Notes: a model not told the origin generated them from the letters alone. A stretch of 39,017 nucleotides of DNA from Rickettsiales bacterium (GCA_018659605.1 JABJMA010000031.1:1-39017), one strand, 5' to 3'. Positions 27,793 to 37,356 are shown, counted from the stretch's first letter. Made by a program: numbers and translations.

Positions 27793-27832
27793 TAAAGGAT
27801 AATTTTGAAAACGAAATCATTAAATTAGTTTT

Positions 27833-29107
27833 ATGACAGTAATAGTACAAAAGTTTGGCGGCACCTCTGTTGCTAATATTGAACGGATCAAAGCTGTGGC
27901 TCAAATAGTTAAAAAAGAATATGACAATGGTAACCAAATTGCTGTTGTAGTTTCTGCCATGTCCGGTATTACATCACAATTAGTCGATTACACTAAGCAA
28001 ATTTCAAACTTACATAGCGAAAACGAGCTGCAAGAATATGATACAATTCTTGCATCAGGTGAGCAAGTTACCTCTGGATTATTAGCATTAGAGCTAAACT
28101 CACTTGGAGTTAAAGCACGCTCATTTCTTGGGTGGCAAGCAAAGATACAAACTGACAAATCACATTCAAAGGCTAGAATACAGCAAATTGATGGCGAGTA
28201 TTTAAAAAGCTTTCTAGATGATGGTTTTGTACTTGTTATTGCTGGATTCCAAGGCATGACAGAAGATAATAGAATATCTACCCTTGGTCGTGGTGGGTCT
28301 GATACTTCAGCTGTTGCTATTGCAGCGAGCATAAATGCTGATAGCTGTGATATCTACACAGATGTAGACGGTATTTACACTGCAGATCCTCGCCTTACAC
28401 CTAAGGCTAGAAAATTAAAATATGTAGGTTATGAAGAGACTATTGAAATGGCCTCTTTGGGCGCAAAAATATTGCAAACTCGTTCAATTGAGATGGCAAT
28501 GAAGCATAACATAACGGTTAGAGTTCTCTCAGCGTTTGAAGAAAAAGAAGGTACTATATTAGTTGATGATGATAAAATTATGGAAAGAAGATTAATTACA
28601 GCAGTTACTCACTGTGATAAAGAGGCAAGAATTACCTTAGAAAATGTTCCCAATATTCCTGGAGTTTCTTCAGCAATATTTAGACCACTTTCACATAGTA
28701 ATATAAATGTTGATATGATTATTCAAAATATTTCATTAGATGGAAAAGTTACAAATTTAACTTTTACTCTTGATGAAAATGAATTATCGAAAGCGCAATT
28801 ACTTTTGAACGAAGCTAAACAAAATGGTAATATTGACTTTGGCAACTTAATAGCAACAAGCAATGTTAGTAAAGTATCAGTCATTGGCGTTGGTATGAAA
28901 ACTCATTCTGGTATAGCATATAAGGCATTTCAGGTGCTGGCAGATAATAATGTTAATATTCTAGCAATCACAACATCTGAAATTAAAATTTCATTTTTAA
29001 TTGATCTAGAATCTACTAAAATTGCAGTACAGACATTACATGATGAATTTGGACTAGATGTCAGCCAAGCAAAGCAAGATTGCACTCCTATCGAGCAAAC
29101 AAATTAG
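27833..29107 (+). CDS. lysC: Aspartate kinase
   Basis: Phosphorylates aspartate, the first step towards diaminopimelate, lysine, threonine and methionine. The 424-residue length matches monofunctional alphaproteobacterial enzymes. The kinase domain starts VIVQKFGGTSVANIERI (KFGG at residues 7-10), with VVVSAMSGITSQLVD, GFQGMTEDNRISTLGRGGSDTSAVAIAA and CDIYTDVDGIYTADPR further on. Two C-terminal ACT domains (about 265-340 and 345-415) carry NIPGVSSAIFRPL and GVGMKTHSGIAYKAFQVLADNNVNILAITTSE, suggesting feedback control by lysine and/or threonine. It is divergent from the flavin reductase gene and convergent with trpA. A role in peptidoglycan precursor supply fits with mreB and mreC (inference). 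Confidence 0.97.
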   Translation: MTVIVQKFGGTSVANIERIKAVAQIVKKEYDNGNQIAVVVSAMSGITSQLVDYTKQISNLHSENELQEYDTILASGEQVTSGLLALELNSLGVKARSFLGWQAKIQTDKSHSKARIQQIDGEYLKSFLDDGFVLVIAGFQGMTEDNRISTLGRGGSDTSAVAIAASINADSCDIYTDVDGIYTADPRLTPKARKLKYVGYEETIEMASLGAKILQTRSIEMAMKHNITVRVLSAFEEKEGTILVDDDKIMERRLITAVTHCDKEARITLENVPNIPGVSSAIFRPLSHSNINVDMIIQNISLDGKVTNLTFTLDENELSKAQLLLNEAKQNGNIDFGNLIATSNVSKVSVIGVGMKTHSGIAYKAFQVLADNNVNILAITTSEIKISFLIDLESTKIAVQTLHDEFGLDVSQAKQDCTPIEQTN

Positions 29108-29141
29108 AGTTATCTAATAACAATTATTAAAGCTCTAATTT
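29101..29141. terminator. Hairpin between convergent lysC and trpA
   Basis: A 9-base perfect inverted repeat AAATTAGAG/CTCTAATTT encloses a second perfect inverted repeat TAATAA/TTATTA with a three-base loop. It covers the lysC stop and is followed by TTTT. Its symmetric form and position suggest a weak AT-rich terminator for both strands. Confidence 0.55.
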
Positions 29142-29163
29142 TAAACTAATATAGGTTTGACTG

Positions 29164-29955
29164 CTATAAAGATTTCTTTAACTCTTGGTTAAAATTACGC
29201 AGATTCAAATAAGAATTATTATCTTCATCTTGTAGAATCTTAATATATTGAGACCCTACAACAATAAAATCTGCAAATTTTGCTATTGCTGCAGCCTGTT
29301 TTTTATTTTTAATACCAAAGCCAACCGCTATTGGCAATTCGGTATATTTGCGAATAATTTTAAGCTTCGCTTTTATCTCTGACACCACTGGCTCTTGCGA
29401 TCCTGTTGTTGCATTAACCGATACATAATATACGAAGCCTTTTGCATCTTTAACGATCTCTTTAAGCCTATCCTCATTAGTATTTGGACTTAATAAATTT
29501 ATAAAATTAATGTTATATTTGCTAAATATATGATCATATGGCAAGCGCTCTTCCATCGGCAGATCAACAATTATTATCCCTGTAACTCCAACTTTCTCCG
29601 CCTCTTTACAAAATTTCTCAACCCCAAACTTATGTATGGGATTAAAATATCCCATTAAAATAATGGGCAATTCTGAATATTTATTACGGAGTTTTACAAC
29701 TAACTTTAATATCTGATTTAATGTTACACCTGTTTTTAAAGCTCTCTTACCAGATTCCTGAATAACAACGCCATCTGCAACAGGGTCCGAAAATGGCATA
29801 CCTATTTCTAGAATGTCAGTGCCAGATGTAACTAAGTTATCAATAATGTTTATTGTTGATTCTAAATCAGGATCAGCGGCCATAATAAAGGAAACTAGAC
29901 CAGCTCTTTTCTCACTTTTTATCTTAGCAAATGTTTGTGCAATTTTATTGGTCAT
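29164..29955 (-). CDS. trpA: Tryptophan synthase alpha subunit
   Basis: Cleaves indole-3-glycerol phosphate to indole, which is passed to TrpB. The 263 residues form a TIM barrel with the catalytic glutamate in [16 protein letters not shown] (Glu50) and the second acid Asp61 in the same motif. [10 protein letters not shown] near residue 105, [12 protein letters not shown], the [11 protein letters not shown] loop and the phosphate-binding AVGFGI follow. Its start overlaps the trpB stop by four bases, so the two subunits are translationally coupled. It is the last gene of the miaA-lapA-trpF-trpB-trpA unit and ends at the hairpin shared with lysC. All key residues seen are intact. Confidence 0.98.
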   Translation of the reverse strand: MTNKIAQTFAKIKSEKRAGLVSFIMAADPDLESTINIIDNLVTSGTDILEIGMPFSDPVADGVVIQESGKRALKTGVTLNQILKLVVKLRNKYSELPIILMGYFNPIHKFGVEKFCKEAEKVGVTGIIIVDLPMEERLPYDHIFSKYNINFINLLSPNTNEDRLKEIVKDAKGFVYYVSVNATTGSQEPVVSEIKAKLKIIRKYTELPIAVGFGIKNKKQAAAIAKFADFIVVGSQYIKILQDEDNNSYLNLRNFNQELKKSL

Positions 29956-31154
29956 AATATCTCTATATTCAAATGCTCCGCTACGGTAAAAATATCCTTA
30001 TCACCCCGACCACATAAATTGACAATTATATTTTCAGTTTTCTTAAATTTTTTAGCAATCTTAACAAGATGCGCAATTGCATGAGATGGTTCAAGAGCCG
30101 GGATTATCCCTTCTAATTTACATAATAGCTGAAATGCCTCCAATGCCTCTTTATCAGTTACAGCGACATATTCTGCACGTTTAATATCTTTTAAATAAGA
30201 ATGTTCTGGACCAACACCCGGATAATCCAAACCAGCTGAGATAGAATATGTTTCGCTTATCTGGCCATCATCATCTTGTAAATAATAAGATTTATTACCA
30301 TGTAATATACCAGCTTCACCTTTACATAAGGCTGCTGCATGATCACCGGTTTTTAGACCCTTTCCAGCTGCTTCAACTCCGATTAACTTTACTTTACTAT
30401 CATCAATAAATTCATGAAATAGCCCTATTGCATTTGAACCACCACCAATCACTGCCAGAATAGCCGCAGGTAATTTATCTTCTAATTCTAATATTTGCTG
30501 CTTTGCCTCAATACCAATTATTGATTGAAAATATCGTACAATCTCAGGATATGGATGTGGCCCTGCAGCGGTACCTATTAAATAATAACTATCCTGAATA
30601 TTTGAAACCCAATCACGCATAGCTTCATTCATGGCTGATTTTAAGGTTTTAGATCCTGACTCTACTTTTATAACTTCAGCACCTAGCAACCTCATGCGAA
30701 AAACATTTGGCTTTTGTCTTTCGTAATCTTTTGCTCCCATATAAACCACGGCTTTTAATCCCAGCTTAGCACAGATTGTAGCTGTTGCGACTCCATGTTG
30801 GCCAGCACCAGTCTCGGCAATGATACGGGTTTTGCCCATATATTTTGCTAGTAAGCCTTGGCCTATAGCATTATTGATTTTATGAGATCCGGTATGATTT
30901 AACTCATCCCTCTTTAAATATATTTTTGCTCCACCTAAATGTTTAGTAAGGTTCTCAGCATAATATAATGGTGAGGGACGCCCAGTATAAAACTTATGAT
31001 AATCTAATAGAGTCGCTAGAAATTCTAGATCAGATTTTGCCTTAGTAAAATTTTGCTCAACCTCTATAATTTGTGGCATTAATGTCTCTGGTAAGAACTT
31101 CCCACCATATTCACCAAAATATCCTTGCTGGTCTGGTTTGCTATAAATACTCAT
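29952..31154 (-). CDS. trpB: Tryptophan synthase beta subunit
   Basis: PLP-dependent enzyme condensing indole and serine to tryptophan. The 400-residue protein begins with the conserved [17 protein letters not shown]. It has the PLP lysine in [12 protein letters not shown] (Lys92), [15 protein letters not shown] with the catalytic Glu near residue 114, the phosphate-binding GGGSNAIG near residue 237, and [11 protein letters not shown]. These features mark the common TrpB1 type that works with TrpA. It overlaps trpF by 14 bases and trpA by four. The window shows only the last genes of the pathway (trpF, B, A); trpE, G, D and C are not seen here. Confidence 0.98.
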   Translation of the reverse strand: MSIYSKPDQQGYFGEYGGKFLPETLMPQIIEVEQNFTKAKSDLEFLATLLDYHKFYTGRPSPLYYAENLTKHLGGAKIYLKRDELNHTGSHKINNAIGQGLLAKYMGKTRIIAETGAGQHGVATATICAKLGLKAVVYMGAKDYERQKPNVFRMRLLGAEVIKVESGSKTLKSAMNEAMRDWVSNIQDSYYLIGTAAGPHPYPEIVRYFQSIIGIEAKQQILELEDKLPAAILAVIGGGSNAIGLFHEFIDDSKVKLIGVEAAGKGLKTGDHAAALCKGEAGILHGNKSYYLQDDDGQISETYSISAGLDYPGVGPEHSYLKDIKRAEYVAVTDKEALEAFQLLCKLEGIIPALEPSHAIAHLVKIAKKFKKTENIIVNLCGRGDKDIFTVAEHLNIEIL

Positions 31155-31797
31155 TAGCCCTTAAATAATTGAAAAATTCTGTTATCTTTTTTGGTGATTT
31201 AACTCCTTTCTCAGACTCTAGAGCTGAGGATAAATCCACATAGTTACATAAAGTTAAATCTAGGGCCTTTTTTATATTAGTAATATTTAAACCACCAGAT
31301 AAAAAATAAGGCTTATTAAATTTAAATTTAGTAAGTTTTGTCCAATTAAATTTTAATCCACTACCTCCATACTCACCATTCCCAGATTGACTAGCACTAT
31401 CGATCAGAATATAATCTGAAACCTGCTCAAGCTCATTAATTAAATCTTGCTGCAATGATAGATAAGATAAAGCTATTATCAGATTTAGCTTATATTTGGC
31501 TTTAATATGATTTATTCTATCTATAGTTATATGGCCATGAATCTGAAGGTAATCTGGCCGGGCTGTTGTTATCAGCTCCTCGATAAATTCATCTGATGGT
31601 TCGACCGCTACTATAACTTTATTTATTCTAGAGCCCAGAGCAGAAGAAATATCGCAATATTGTTTTAGTGAAATATTTCTAGGTGATTTTTTATAACAAA
31701 CAAATCCTATAAAATTAGCGCCTAAATCTTCAATTAACTTCGCGGTTTTAATATCTTTGATTCCACAAATTTTAATGTTTAGCGGTTTATCTACCAT
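31141..31797 (-). CDS. trpF: Phosphoribosylanthranilate isomerase
   Basis: Converts phosphoribosylanthranilate to the carboxyphenylamino form in tryptophan synthesis. The 218-residue TIM barrel has the catalytic cysteine in [12 protein letters not shown] (Cys11), [20 protein letters not shown] near residue 84, the catalytic aspartate in [11 protein letters not shown] (Asp133), the GGSGLKFNW motif and [11 protein letters not shown] near the end. It is a stand-alone TrpF, not fused to TrpC, as usual in alphaproteobacteria. It overlaps the lapA-like gene by 11 bases and trpB by 14, forming a compact co-translated unit. Confidence 0.95.
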   Translation of the reverse strand: MVDKPLNIKICGIKDIKTAKLIEDLGANFIGFVCYKKSPRNISLKQYCDISSALGSRINKVIVAVEPSDEFIEELITTARPDYLQIHGHITIDRINHIKAKYKLNLIIALSYLSLQQDLINELEQVSDYILIDSASQSGNGEYGGSGLKFNWTKLTKFKFNKPYFLSGGLNITNIKKALDLTLCNYVDLSSALESEKGVKSPKKITEFFNYLRANEYL

Positions 31798-32107
31798 TGA
31801 ACTTAAATATTCTTAGAAATTGCTGCTTTGCTGTTACCTGATTTAAACCAGCATTATTAAGCTTTAATTGAGCTGATTTATATTTATTGGCAAGGTTCTT
31901 TAGCCTCATTTTTAGACTAAATAATTTTATACTAAAGGCCATAACAGCCATAAGAAAACCAGCTACAAATGTAGATGTAACAACAAAAAACTTGGGTAAT
32001 ATTATCTCATACATATTGAAAAAATTCAGCACCATATCATCCTGATTAAATAACGCAAAAATAATGATAATTGTGATGATTATCATATTAAATATAATCT
32101 TAAACAT
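31787..32107 (-). CDS. lapA: LapA/DUF1049-like small inner-membrane protein
   Basis: A 106-residue protein with two hydrophobic segments (about 3-20 and 38-62) and a basic, probably coiled-coil tail (LKMRLKNLANKYKSAQ). The NQDDMVLNFF segment between the helices and the overall plan match the LapA (DUF1049) family, which with LapB tunes lipopolysaccharide synthesis in enterics. In many alphaproteobacteria a gene of this family stands just before trpF, as here. It overlaps miaA by 8 bases and trpF by 11. The family assignment rests on layout and context, as sequence conservation in this family is low. Confidence 0.7.
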   Translation of the reverse strand: MFKIIFNMIIITIIIIFALFNQDDMVLNFFNMYEIILPKFFVVTSTFVAGFLMAVMAFSIKLFSLKMRLKNLANKYKSAQLKLNNAGLNQVTAKQQFLRIFKFNGR

Positions 32108-33005
32108 TTGTCTTCTCTAAAAGATTAACTTGAAAATCAGTATGGCTAGTCAGAACCATATCAGATTTTATTTGGTGATTAAAGAATGTTATTTGTCTTT
32201 TAGCATAGTTTCTAGTGTTTTTTTTCATTAACTCTAATGCTTCAGATTCATCAAGAGATTTACCCATAATTTGATTTATTTCTCTAATGCCAATTGCTTT
32301 ATAGATATTACCATTAATTGGGTAGTTATTTTGCAGAAATTTTTCAACCTCTCCTTTAGCTCCAAGCTGCATCATTGCATCTACTCTTTGATTAATCTTA
32401 TCATATAAATCTTCACGCTCAGGCTTGATATATATTTTTAGGAATTCTGATTCACTATATTTACTAATATTAGGTAAGTTTTTATATTTCTGATAGCTAA
32501 TATTATGCATGAATAATAAACCATAAACTCTTCTTACTCGCTGCAAGTCATTTGCTAACAGAATATTCTTATAAGCTGAATCCTGCTTAATAATCTTATC
32601 ATATAAATAACCAACGCTTTTATCCTTTATTAAATTATCAATTTCATCACGCTGTTTTTCTGTATTGCTAGGTAATTGTTTAAAACCAGATAATAATGCT
32701 TTTAGATATAGCCCTGTCCCTCCTACAATAACAATATTACGCCCTTTTAAACTATATTGATCAATTAATATTTCGGCTTTATCGCGCCAATCTGCAACTG
32801 AGAAATTTTGATCCCCTTTTAAAAAGGCAAATAATTTATGATGAGAGCTATATTTATCTGGTTGGGCTGAAATAATTGGAATTTCAGAATATAGCTGCAT
32901 AGAGTCACTATTAATAATTATAGCATCTAACTCTTTTGCTATAATATCGGCCAGATTTGTCTTACCAGAACAGGTCGGTCCATAAATAATGATTTTTTGT
33001 GCCAT
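32100..33005 (-). CDS. miaA: tRNA dimethylallyltransferase
   Basis: Adds a dimethylallyl group to A37 of tRNAs that read UNN codons. The 301 residues contain the P-loop GPTCSGKT at residues 9-16, the INSDSMQLYSEI substrate motif near residue 31, ISAQPDKYS where most enzymes have a GT(A/V)KP-like loop, IVGGTGLYLKALLSGF near residue 96, LQRVRRVYG near residue 154, and a C-terminal AIGIREI with NTRNYAKRQITFFNHQ. All are standard. It is the first gene of the leftward miaA-lapA-trpF-trpB-trpA unit. Its neighbour upstream, in the same direction, is the CE-clan protease gene, separated by a 190-base gap holding a hairpin and a candidate promoter. Confidence 0.96.
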   Translation of the reverse strand: MAQKIIIYGPTCSGKTNLADIIAKELDAIIINSDSMQLYSEIPIISAQPDKYSSHHKLFAFLKGDQNFSVADWRDKAEILIDQYSLKGRNIVIVGGTGLYLKALLSGFKQLPSNTEKQRDEIDNLIKDKSVGYLYDKIIKQDSAYKNILLANDLQRVRRVYGLLFMHNISYQKYKNLPNISKYSESEFLKIYIKPEREDLYDKINQRVDAMMQLGAKGEVEKFLQNNYPINGNIYKAIGIREINQIMGKSLDESEALELMKKNTRNYAKRQITFFNHQIKSDMVLTSHTDFQVNLLEKTNV

Positions 33006-33042
33006 ATATGAATATTAGGTAATTCTGATAGTAAGTCATAAA

Positions 33043-33071
33043 GATATATTTATAGAGACGCAAGTTCTCAA
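33043..33071 (-). promoter_or_regulatory. Candidate promoter of the miaA-trpA unit
   Basis: On the minus strand TTGAGA (33066-33071) and TATATC (33043-33048) are 17 bases apart, about 38 bases before the miaA ATG. The consensus match is moderate. No trp operator or leader peptide was recognised. Confidence 0.4.
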
Positions 33072-33147
33072 ATCTTCACTAATGAAAAAGTAACGCAAAA
33101 CAATATTACAGGCATGATGATAGAATCTATTGAAATAAAAGTTAACT

Positions 33148-33193
33148 ACCAAACTCATTTACCTAATCTGCAATTCTAAGATTAGAGTTTGGT
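33148..33193 (-). terminator. Two-part hairpin after the CE protease gene
   Basis: ACCAAACTC (33148-33156) pairs with GAGTTTGGT (33185-33193), and TAATCT (33164-33169) pairs with AGATTA (33179-33184). The two stems are joined by a seven-base bulge on one side. The structure begins two bases beyond the protease stop codon. The following minus-strand sequence is T-rich (CTTTTATTT) but not a solid T-run, so it may be a terminator or an mRNA 3' stabiliser. The rest of the gap shows only the miaA promoter candidate. Confidence 0.6.
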
Positions 33194-33195
33194 TA

Positions 33196-35037
33196 TTATC
33201 TGGCTATTGACTCATCTAAGTTAGACTTAATCTGATCAGAAATACCTTGAGCCATTTCTGCTGGGATTCGCTTTAGCCGATGACCAACTTCTATTTTATT
33301 GCCTTTTTCATCCGTAATTTTTAATTTTTTGCCTTCATCACCATCTTCTCTTCCTGTATAAAAGCCTGCAGTTTTTGCAATCTGCTGATATTTAAAAGAA
33401 AATTCCTTAGCTATATTAAAATACGACTCATCTGCTAATTGCGTGCTACCTCTGCTTCCAAAATGTTGCTGCCAGGATGCCAAACCTGCATTACCAACTC
33501 CATTATAAATTCGTGCAAAATGCAGTATTTGACCTAAATGCTCTTGCAGAAATAATTTATCATCTTCAGCACATTTATCTATTGCCGACTGGATATTTTG
33601 AGTAATTTTATCTTGGATAGCTTTTATACTATATTTTTCCTCTGTTTTTGTAATTCTTAGCTTTGTACTAACATCATCTTTTACCTCTTTACTGATACCA
33701 TAAAGATCTGTGTTTTGAAAATAACCCTCCGGTTTAGTATCGGATAATTTTTGAACTTTCTCTCTTGGACTTGCTATCGATGCTGCTTTTCTTAACCCTG
33801 AAGGATCTGCTTTCGCATTAGATATTTTGCTTTGATTGGTTTCATTATATGCTGCTTTTAAAAACCTATTATAAAATATAGCCTCCCCTTCATAATATTC
33901 ACATTTCACCTTTTGGTCTTCCACCATTTTTAGCTGGGCTAAACGTAAATCTTTAGCGCCCCTTTCATATGGTTGGGTAACTCTGCCATGTGTTTGAATT
34001 TTATCTGCATAGCCTCTAGACTGATCACCTATACAAATCGTCGTAAAATCTTTATCTCTATTTTGCTTTGGCGCAAGCATAGAGATAGTTTTAGCAGCAA
34101 TAAAACCACATGAGGAACCATCACTTTGTAATTTAGGAGCCGCTATATCTAGATAGCTTATCTCTGCTTCACTATCAGGTCGATAATGAGCTAAACCATT
34201 ACTAAGTACGGACTCTAAAGACGCTCTCATATCTTTATCAAAAGAACGTTTGCCACCATATGGATCAATTTGCCTTACCTCAAATTTATATTTTTGATCA
34301 TCCTTACTAATATCAAAAACTAAGCTATTCCAATGGCTATTATCTACCTGATATGGAAAACATACACGGAATTTTTCGTCCTGTAATTTATCAACTCTAT
34401 CTAAACTAATTCCAAGACGTGATTCAGAATCAGGAATTTGATCTTGTTCAGCTTCAAGTTTTAATATTTTATCAAAATTATTATTAAAATCTTTTTGCCA
34501 ATTTTCTCTAAATCCTTCTTTTTCATCTTCCGACCTATATTTTAGTGCATATTGATCATCTATATTGATAAGCGCATCCAAATTATCACCGCTCAATCTG
34601 TTTTTAATTTTAGCTGTTAAATACTTCTTTGCTTTATTTAAAGCTTCGATAGTATTAAGTGCTGCCAATGCATCAATCTCTAATCTTAGCCGTGCATAAT
34701 TCTCATCTGTGTTGCATCTCAAAGTTTTCATTTCAGCACCCGTTAAGCCGCTAGTAATAGTTTGAATACGAGCTTTGATATTAGAGCGAGAACCAAAGAA
34801 AAACGTAAATTGTTCAGCTCTTGTTATAGGCGTATCAATTCCTCTCCTGATAAGTGCAGAAACTGAATTAATCGCAGGAGCAATTAATACATCATCAGTG
34901 TCTACTCTATCGACTGAATATTCGATGAATCTTGCTTCAGCAGCATAAGCCTGCATAATAATATTAATATCTTCAGCATAAAGCCAATAATCTGTTTTAA
35001 CAGTCTTGCTAAGATCTTTACTTATCTCTCTAGTCAT
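33196..35037 (-). CDS. CE-clan (Ulp1/deubiquitinase-like) cysteine protease, candidate effector
   Basis: A 613-residue protein with signs of a CE-clan cysteine protease, the group that removes ubiquitin or SUMO and includes secreted bacterial deubiquitinases. From the ATG at 35035-35037, YWLYAEDINIIMQAY (about 17-31) resembles the substrate-binding start of Ulp1 domains. The probable triad follows: His235 in NSHWNSLVFD, Asp258 in QIDPYGGK, Gln304 in PKLQSDG as oxyanion residue, and Cys310 in GSSCGFIAAK. About 200 residues lie between the N-terminal motif and the histidine, a large insertion. The C-terminal 290 residues are unassigned. There is no signal peptide or membrane segment, which suits T4SS export (inference). 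An upstream ATG at 35115 is rejected because it precedes the promoter. Divergent from priA. Confidence 0.8.
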   Translation of the reverse strand: MTREISKDLSKTVKTDYWLYAEDINIIMQAYAAEARFIEYSVDRVDTDDVLIAPAINSVSALIRRGIDTPITRAEQFTFFFGSRSNIKARIQTITSGLTGAEMKTLRCNTDENYARLRLEIDALAALNTIEALNKAKKYLTAKIKNRLSGDNLDALINIDDQYALKYRSEDEKEGFRENWQKDFNNNFDKILKLEAEQDQIPDSESRLGISLDRVDKLQDEKFRVCFPYQVDNSHWNSLVFDISKDDQKYKFEVRQIDPYGGKRSFDKDMRASLESVLSNGLAHYRPDSEAEISYLDIAAPKLQSDGSSCGFIAAKTISMLAPKQNRDKDFTTICIGDQSRGYADKIQTHGRVTQPYERGAKDLRLAQLKMVEDQKVKCEYYEGEAIFYNRFLKAAYNETNQSKISNAKADPSGLRKAASIASPREKVQKLSDTKPEGYFQNTDLYGISKEVKDDVSTKLRITKTEEKYSIKAIQDKITQNIQSAIDKCAEDDKLFLQEHLGQILHFARIYNGVGNAGLASWQQHFGSRGSTQLADESYFNIAKEFSFKYQQIAKTAGFYTGREDGDEGKKLKITDEKGNKIEVGHRLKRIPAEMAQGISDQIKSNLDESIAR

Positions 35038-35058
35038 AATTTTTACACATCTACTACA

Positions 35059-35087
35059 ATTATAACATAGGCTTATCTTTATAACAA
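35059..35087 (-). promoter_or_regulatory. Near-consensus promoter of the CE protease gene
   Basis: On the minus strand TTGTTA (35082-35087) and TATAAT (35059-35064) are 17 bases apart. Transcription would start near 35052, about 15 bases before the ATG at 35037, which supports that start codon. With the ankyrin-like unit this is among the best promoters in the window. Confidence 0.72.
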
Positions 35088-35199
35088 CCTCATAAAGCCT
35101 TACGGTTAATATCAAACCATATTGCTAAACTTGCTTTTTGTAAAAATTGGTGCAATTTGCAGATTAAGTTTATAAGCGAGATATTTATAAAATCATAAA

Positions 35200-37356
35200 A
35201 TGTCAGAAAATCCAAAACAGATCTATCAAATCATGCCAGCAACGGCAATGGATAAGACATTTGACTATATATCAGATAAGCAAAACTTAGAAATTGGTGA
35301 TATTGCGATAATTGAATTTGGTAGACAAAAACTATTTGGGGTAATTTTAGGTAAGAAAACCAGCTCTGATTTTAAAAAACTCAAATCTATTTCAGTACAT
35401 TTAGAACAATATAGAATTTCAAAAAAACTAATCGATTTTCTTGCATTTTTTAGTCGTTATAATCTAGCAAAACAAGGCATGGCATATAAAATGGTTATTA
35501 ATCATTTTACATTATTAGAGAATGAAACAAGTCAAATATCACTAGCAAATACCAAGCTAAAATTAACGCCAAAACGGCAATTACTGTTAGATTATTTACA
35601 AAATAAAGAAAACACCAGCTTAACTAGCATTATCAATGACTTAGACCTTGGCAAACCATATGTCAGAGAACAAATAAAAGCTGGTTTTTTAAATGAATCT
35701 AAGATCAAAATTAAATATCAACATCCTGATCAAAAATTTAACTTCCATCCACCTGAGCTAAGCAATATTCAACTTGGATCACTTGCTGAATTAAAACAAA
35801 TATTTCAAAGTAAGAAAACCAATATTTGTTTATTAAATGGCGTTACAGGATCAGGTAAAACTGAGATTTACCTTGAATATATCCGCTCCAAACTTGAATC
35901 CTCAGATGGACAAATTGTAATTTTAGTTCCAGAGATTATTTTAACCAAACAATTACATGAAAAAATCAAATTACGTTTTGATATTAATGTTCCAGTATGG
36001 CATTCACTAACTACTAAAAATGCAAAGCAGAAAATAATAAATGCTGTTAATTTAGGTAAGATTAGACTTCTAATAGGAACAAGATCAGCCCTTATGTTAC
36101 CATTTAAAAAGCTCGATCTTATAATCATAGATGAGGAGCATGATACTTCCTATAAACAAGAAGATAATGTTATTTATCATGCTCGTGATATGGCAGTTGC
36201 AAGAGCAAAATTTGAAAATTCTGAAGTTATTTTAGCATCAGCAACACCATCACTTGAAAGTCTTGTGAATGTAGATTTAGGCAAATATCATCAAATAGAT
36301 TTAGCTACTAGATTCAAAGCAAGTGCTATGCCAAAAATCAATATCATTGATATGACTCAGCATAAGCTAAAACCTAATCATTTTATTTCAGACCCTGCAA
36401 TTAAGGCAATCAGAACTGCATTAGATAAAGGCGAGCAATCATTGATTTATCTTAATAGACGTGGTTTTGCCCCAATTAAGATCTGTAATGGTTGTGGTTA
36501 TAAATTCGAATGTCCAAATTGCTCAATTTACCTAGTTGAACATAAAAAAACCAAAAAGTTACATTGTCATCATTGTGAATATAACATCCCTATTCCAACA
36601 GAGTGCATCAAATGTCACAATCCAGATTTAGTTGCATTTGGTCCTGGTATAGAGCGTATCCATGAAGAAGTAGTTAAGATTTTCCCAGATAAAAAATCAG
36701 TGATAATCTCAGCTGAAACTAGTGAGAAAGATTTCATCCAGATAATTAATCAAATGCAGCAAAAGCAAATTGATATAATAATCGGTACTCAAATAATAGC
36801 TAAAGGTCATCATTTTCCAGAGCTTACAAATGTTACAGTTATTGATGGTGATTTAAACTCCAATGAGATTAACAATCTAAGATGTAGTGAGAAGCTCTAC
36901 CAATTGCTCAATCAAATTGCAGGTAGAGCAGGAAGAGAATCCAAGCCTGGCGAGGTATTTATTCAAAGCTTTGAACCAAAGCATCCATTACTTCAGGCCA
37001 TTAAAAATTACGATACAAAGAGCTTAATTGAATTTGAAAAGAGCCAACGTAAGAGCTTTGAATTACCTCCATATAGTAAATTTCTAGCAATAATAATTGC
37101 AAATCATGATGAGAATGAGGCAAAAGAAACCGCCAATTACATTGCTTTTAATCTACCTAGATTTAAGGATGTCCAAATATTAGGCCCAATTCCAGCACCA
37201 CTTTATTTTTTACGTGGTAAATATCGCTATAGGATTTTAATCAAATATAAAATTGGTAAGAATATCCAGCAGGTAGTAAAAGAGTTTTTTGAACAGCATA
37301 AGTTAAAATCAACTACAGCAATTAAATTAGATGTTGATCCTTATAACTTTTTTTAA
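35200..37356 (+). CDS. priA: Primosomal protein N' (replication restart helicase PriA)
   Basis: Helicase that reloads DnaB at stalled forks. The 718-residue protein has the N-terminal DNA-binding domain (GDIAIIEFGRQKLFGVILG near residue 33) and Walker A GVTGSGKT at residues 214-221. Further on are VLVPEIILTKQL, the DEEH box in LIIIDEEHDTSYKQED and ILASATPSLESL. The zinc-binding region near residues 427-474 has paired cysteines (CNGCGYKFECPNC, CHHCEY, CIKCHNPD), and GTQIIAKGHHFPELTNV, QIAGRAGRESKPGEV and a C-terminal LGPIPAPLYFLRGKYRYRI complete the protein. All signature motifs are intact. It is divergent from the CE protease gene. Three copies of a 15-base repeat begin on its stop codon. Confidence 0.97.
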   Translation: MSENPKQIYQIMPATAMDKTFDYISDKQNLEIGDIAIIEFGRQKLFGVILGKKTSSDFKKLKSISVHLEQYRISKKLIDFLAFFSRYNLAKQGMAYKMVINHFTLLENETSQISLANTKLKLTPKRQLLLDYLQNKENTSLTSIINDLDLGKPYVREQIKAGFLNESKIKIKYQHPDQKFNFHPPELSNIQLGSLAELKQIFQSKKTNICLLNGVTGSGKTEIYLEYIRSKLESSDGQIVILVPEIILTKQLHEKIKLRFDINVPVWHSLTTKNAKQKIINAVNLGKIRLLIGTRSALMLPFKKLDLIIIDEEHDTSYKQEDNVIYHARDMAVARAKFENSEVILASATPSLESLVNVDLGKYHQIDLATRFKASAMPKINIIDMTQHKLKPNHFISDPAIKAIRTALDKGEQSLIYLNRRGFAPIKICNGCGYKFECPNCSIYLVEHKKTKKLHCHHCEYNIPIPTECIKCHNPDLVAFGPGIERIHEEVVKIFPDKKSVIISAETSEKDFIQIINQMQQKQIDIIIGTQIIAKGHHFPELTNVTVIDGDLNSNEINNLRCSEKLYQLLNQIAGRAGRESKPGEVFIQSFEPKHPLLQAIKNYDTKSLIEFEKSQRKSFELPPYSKFLAIIIANHDENEAKETANYIAFNLPRFKDVQILGPIPAPLYFLRGKYRYRILIKYKIGKNIQQVVKEFFEQHKLKSTTAIKLDVDPYNFF

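Noticed and set aside
35038-35115. Longer N-terminus for the CE protease from an upstream ATG at 35115
   Set aside because: The added segment covers the TTGTTA-17-TATAAT promoter, and the predicted transcript starts downstream of it.
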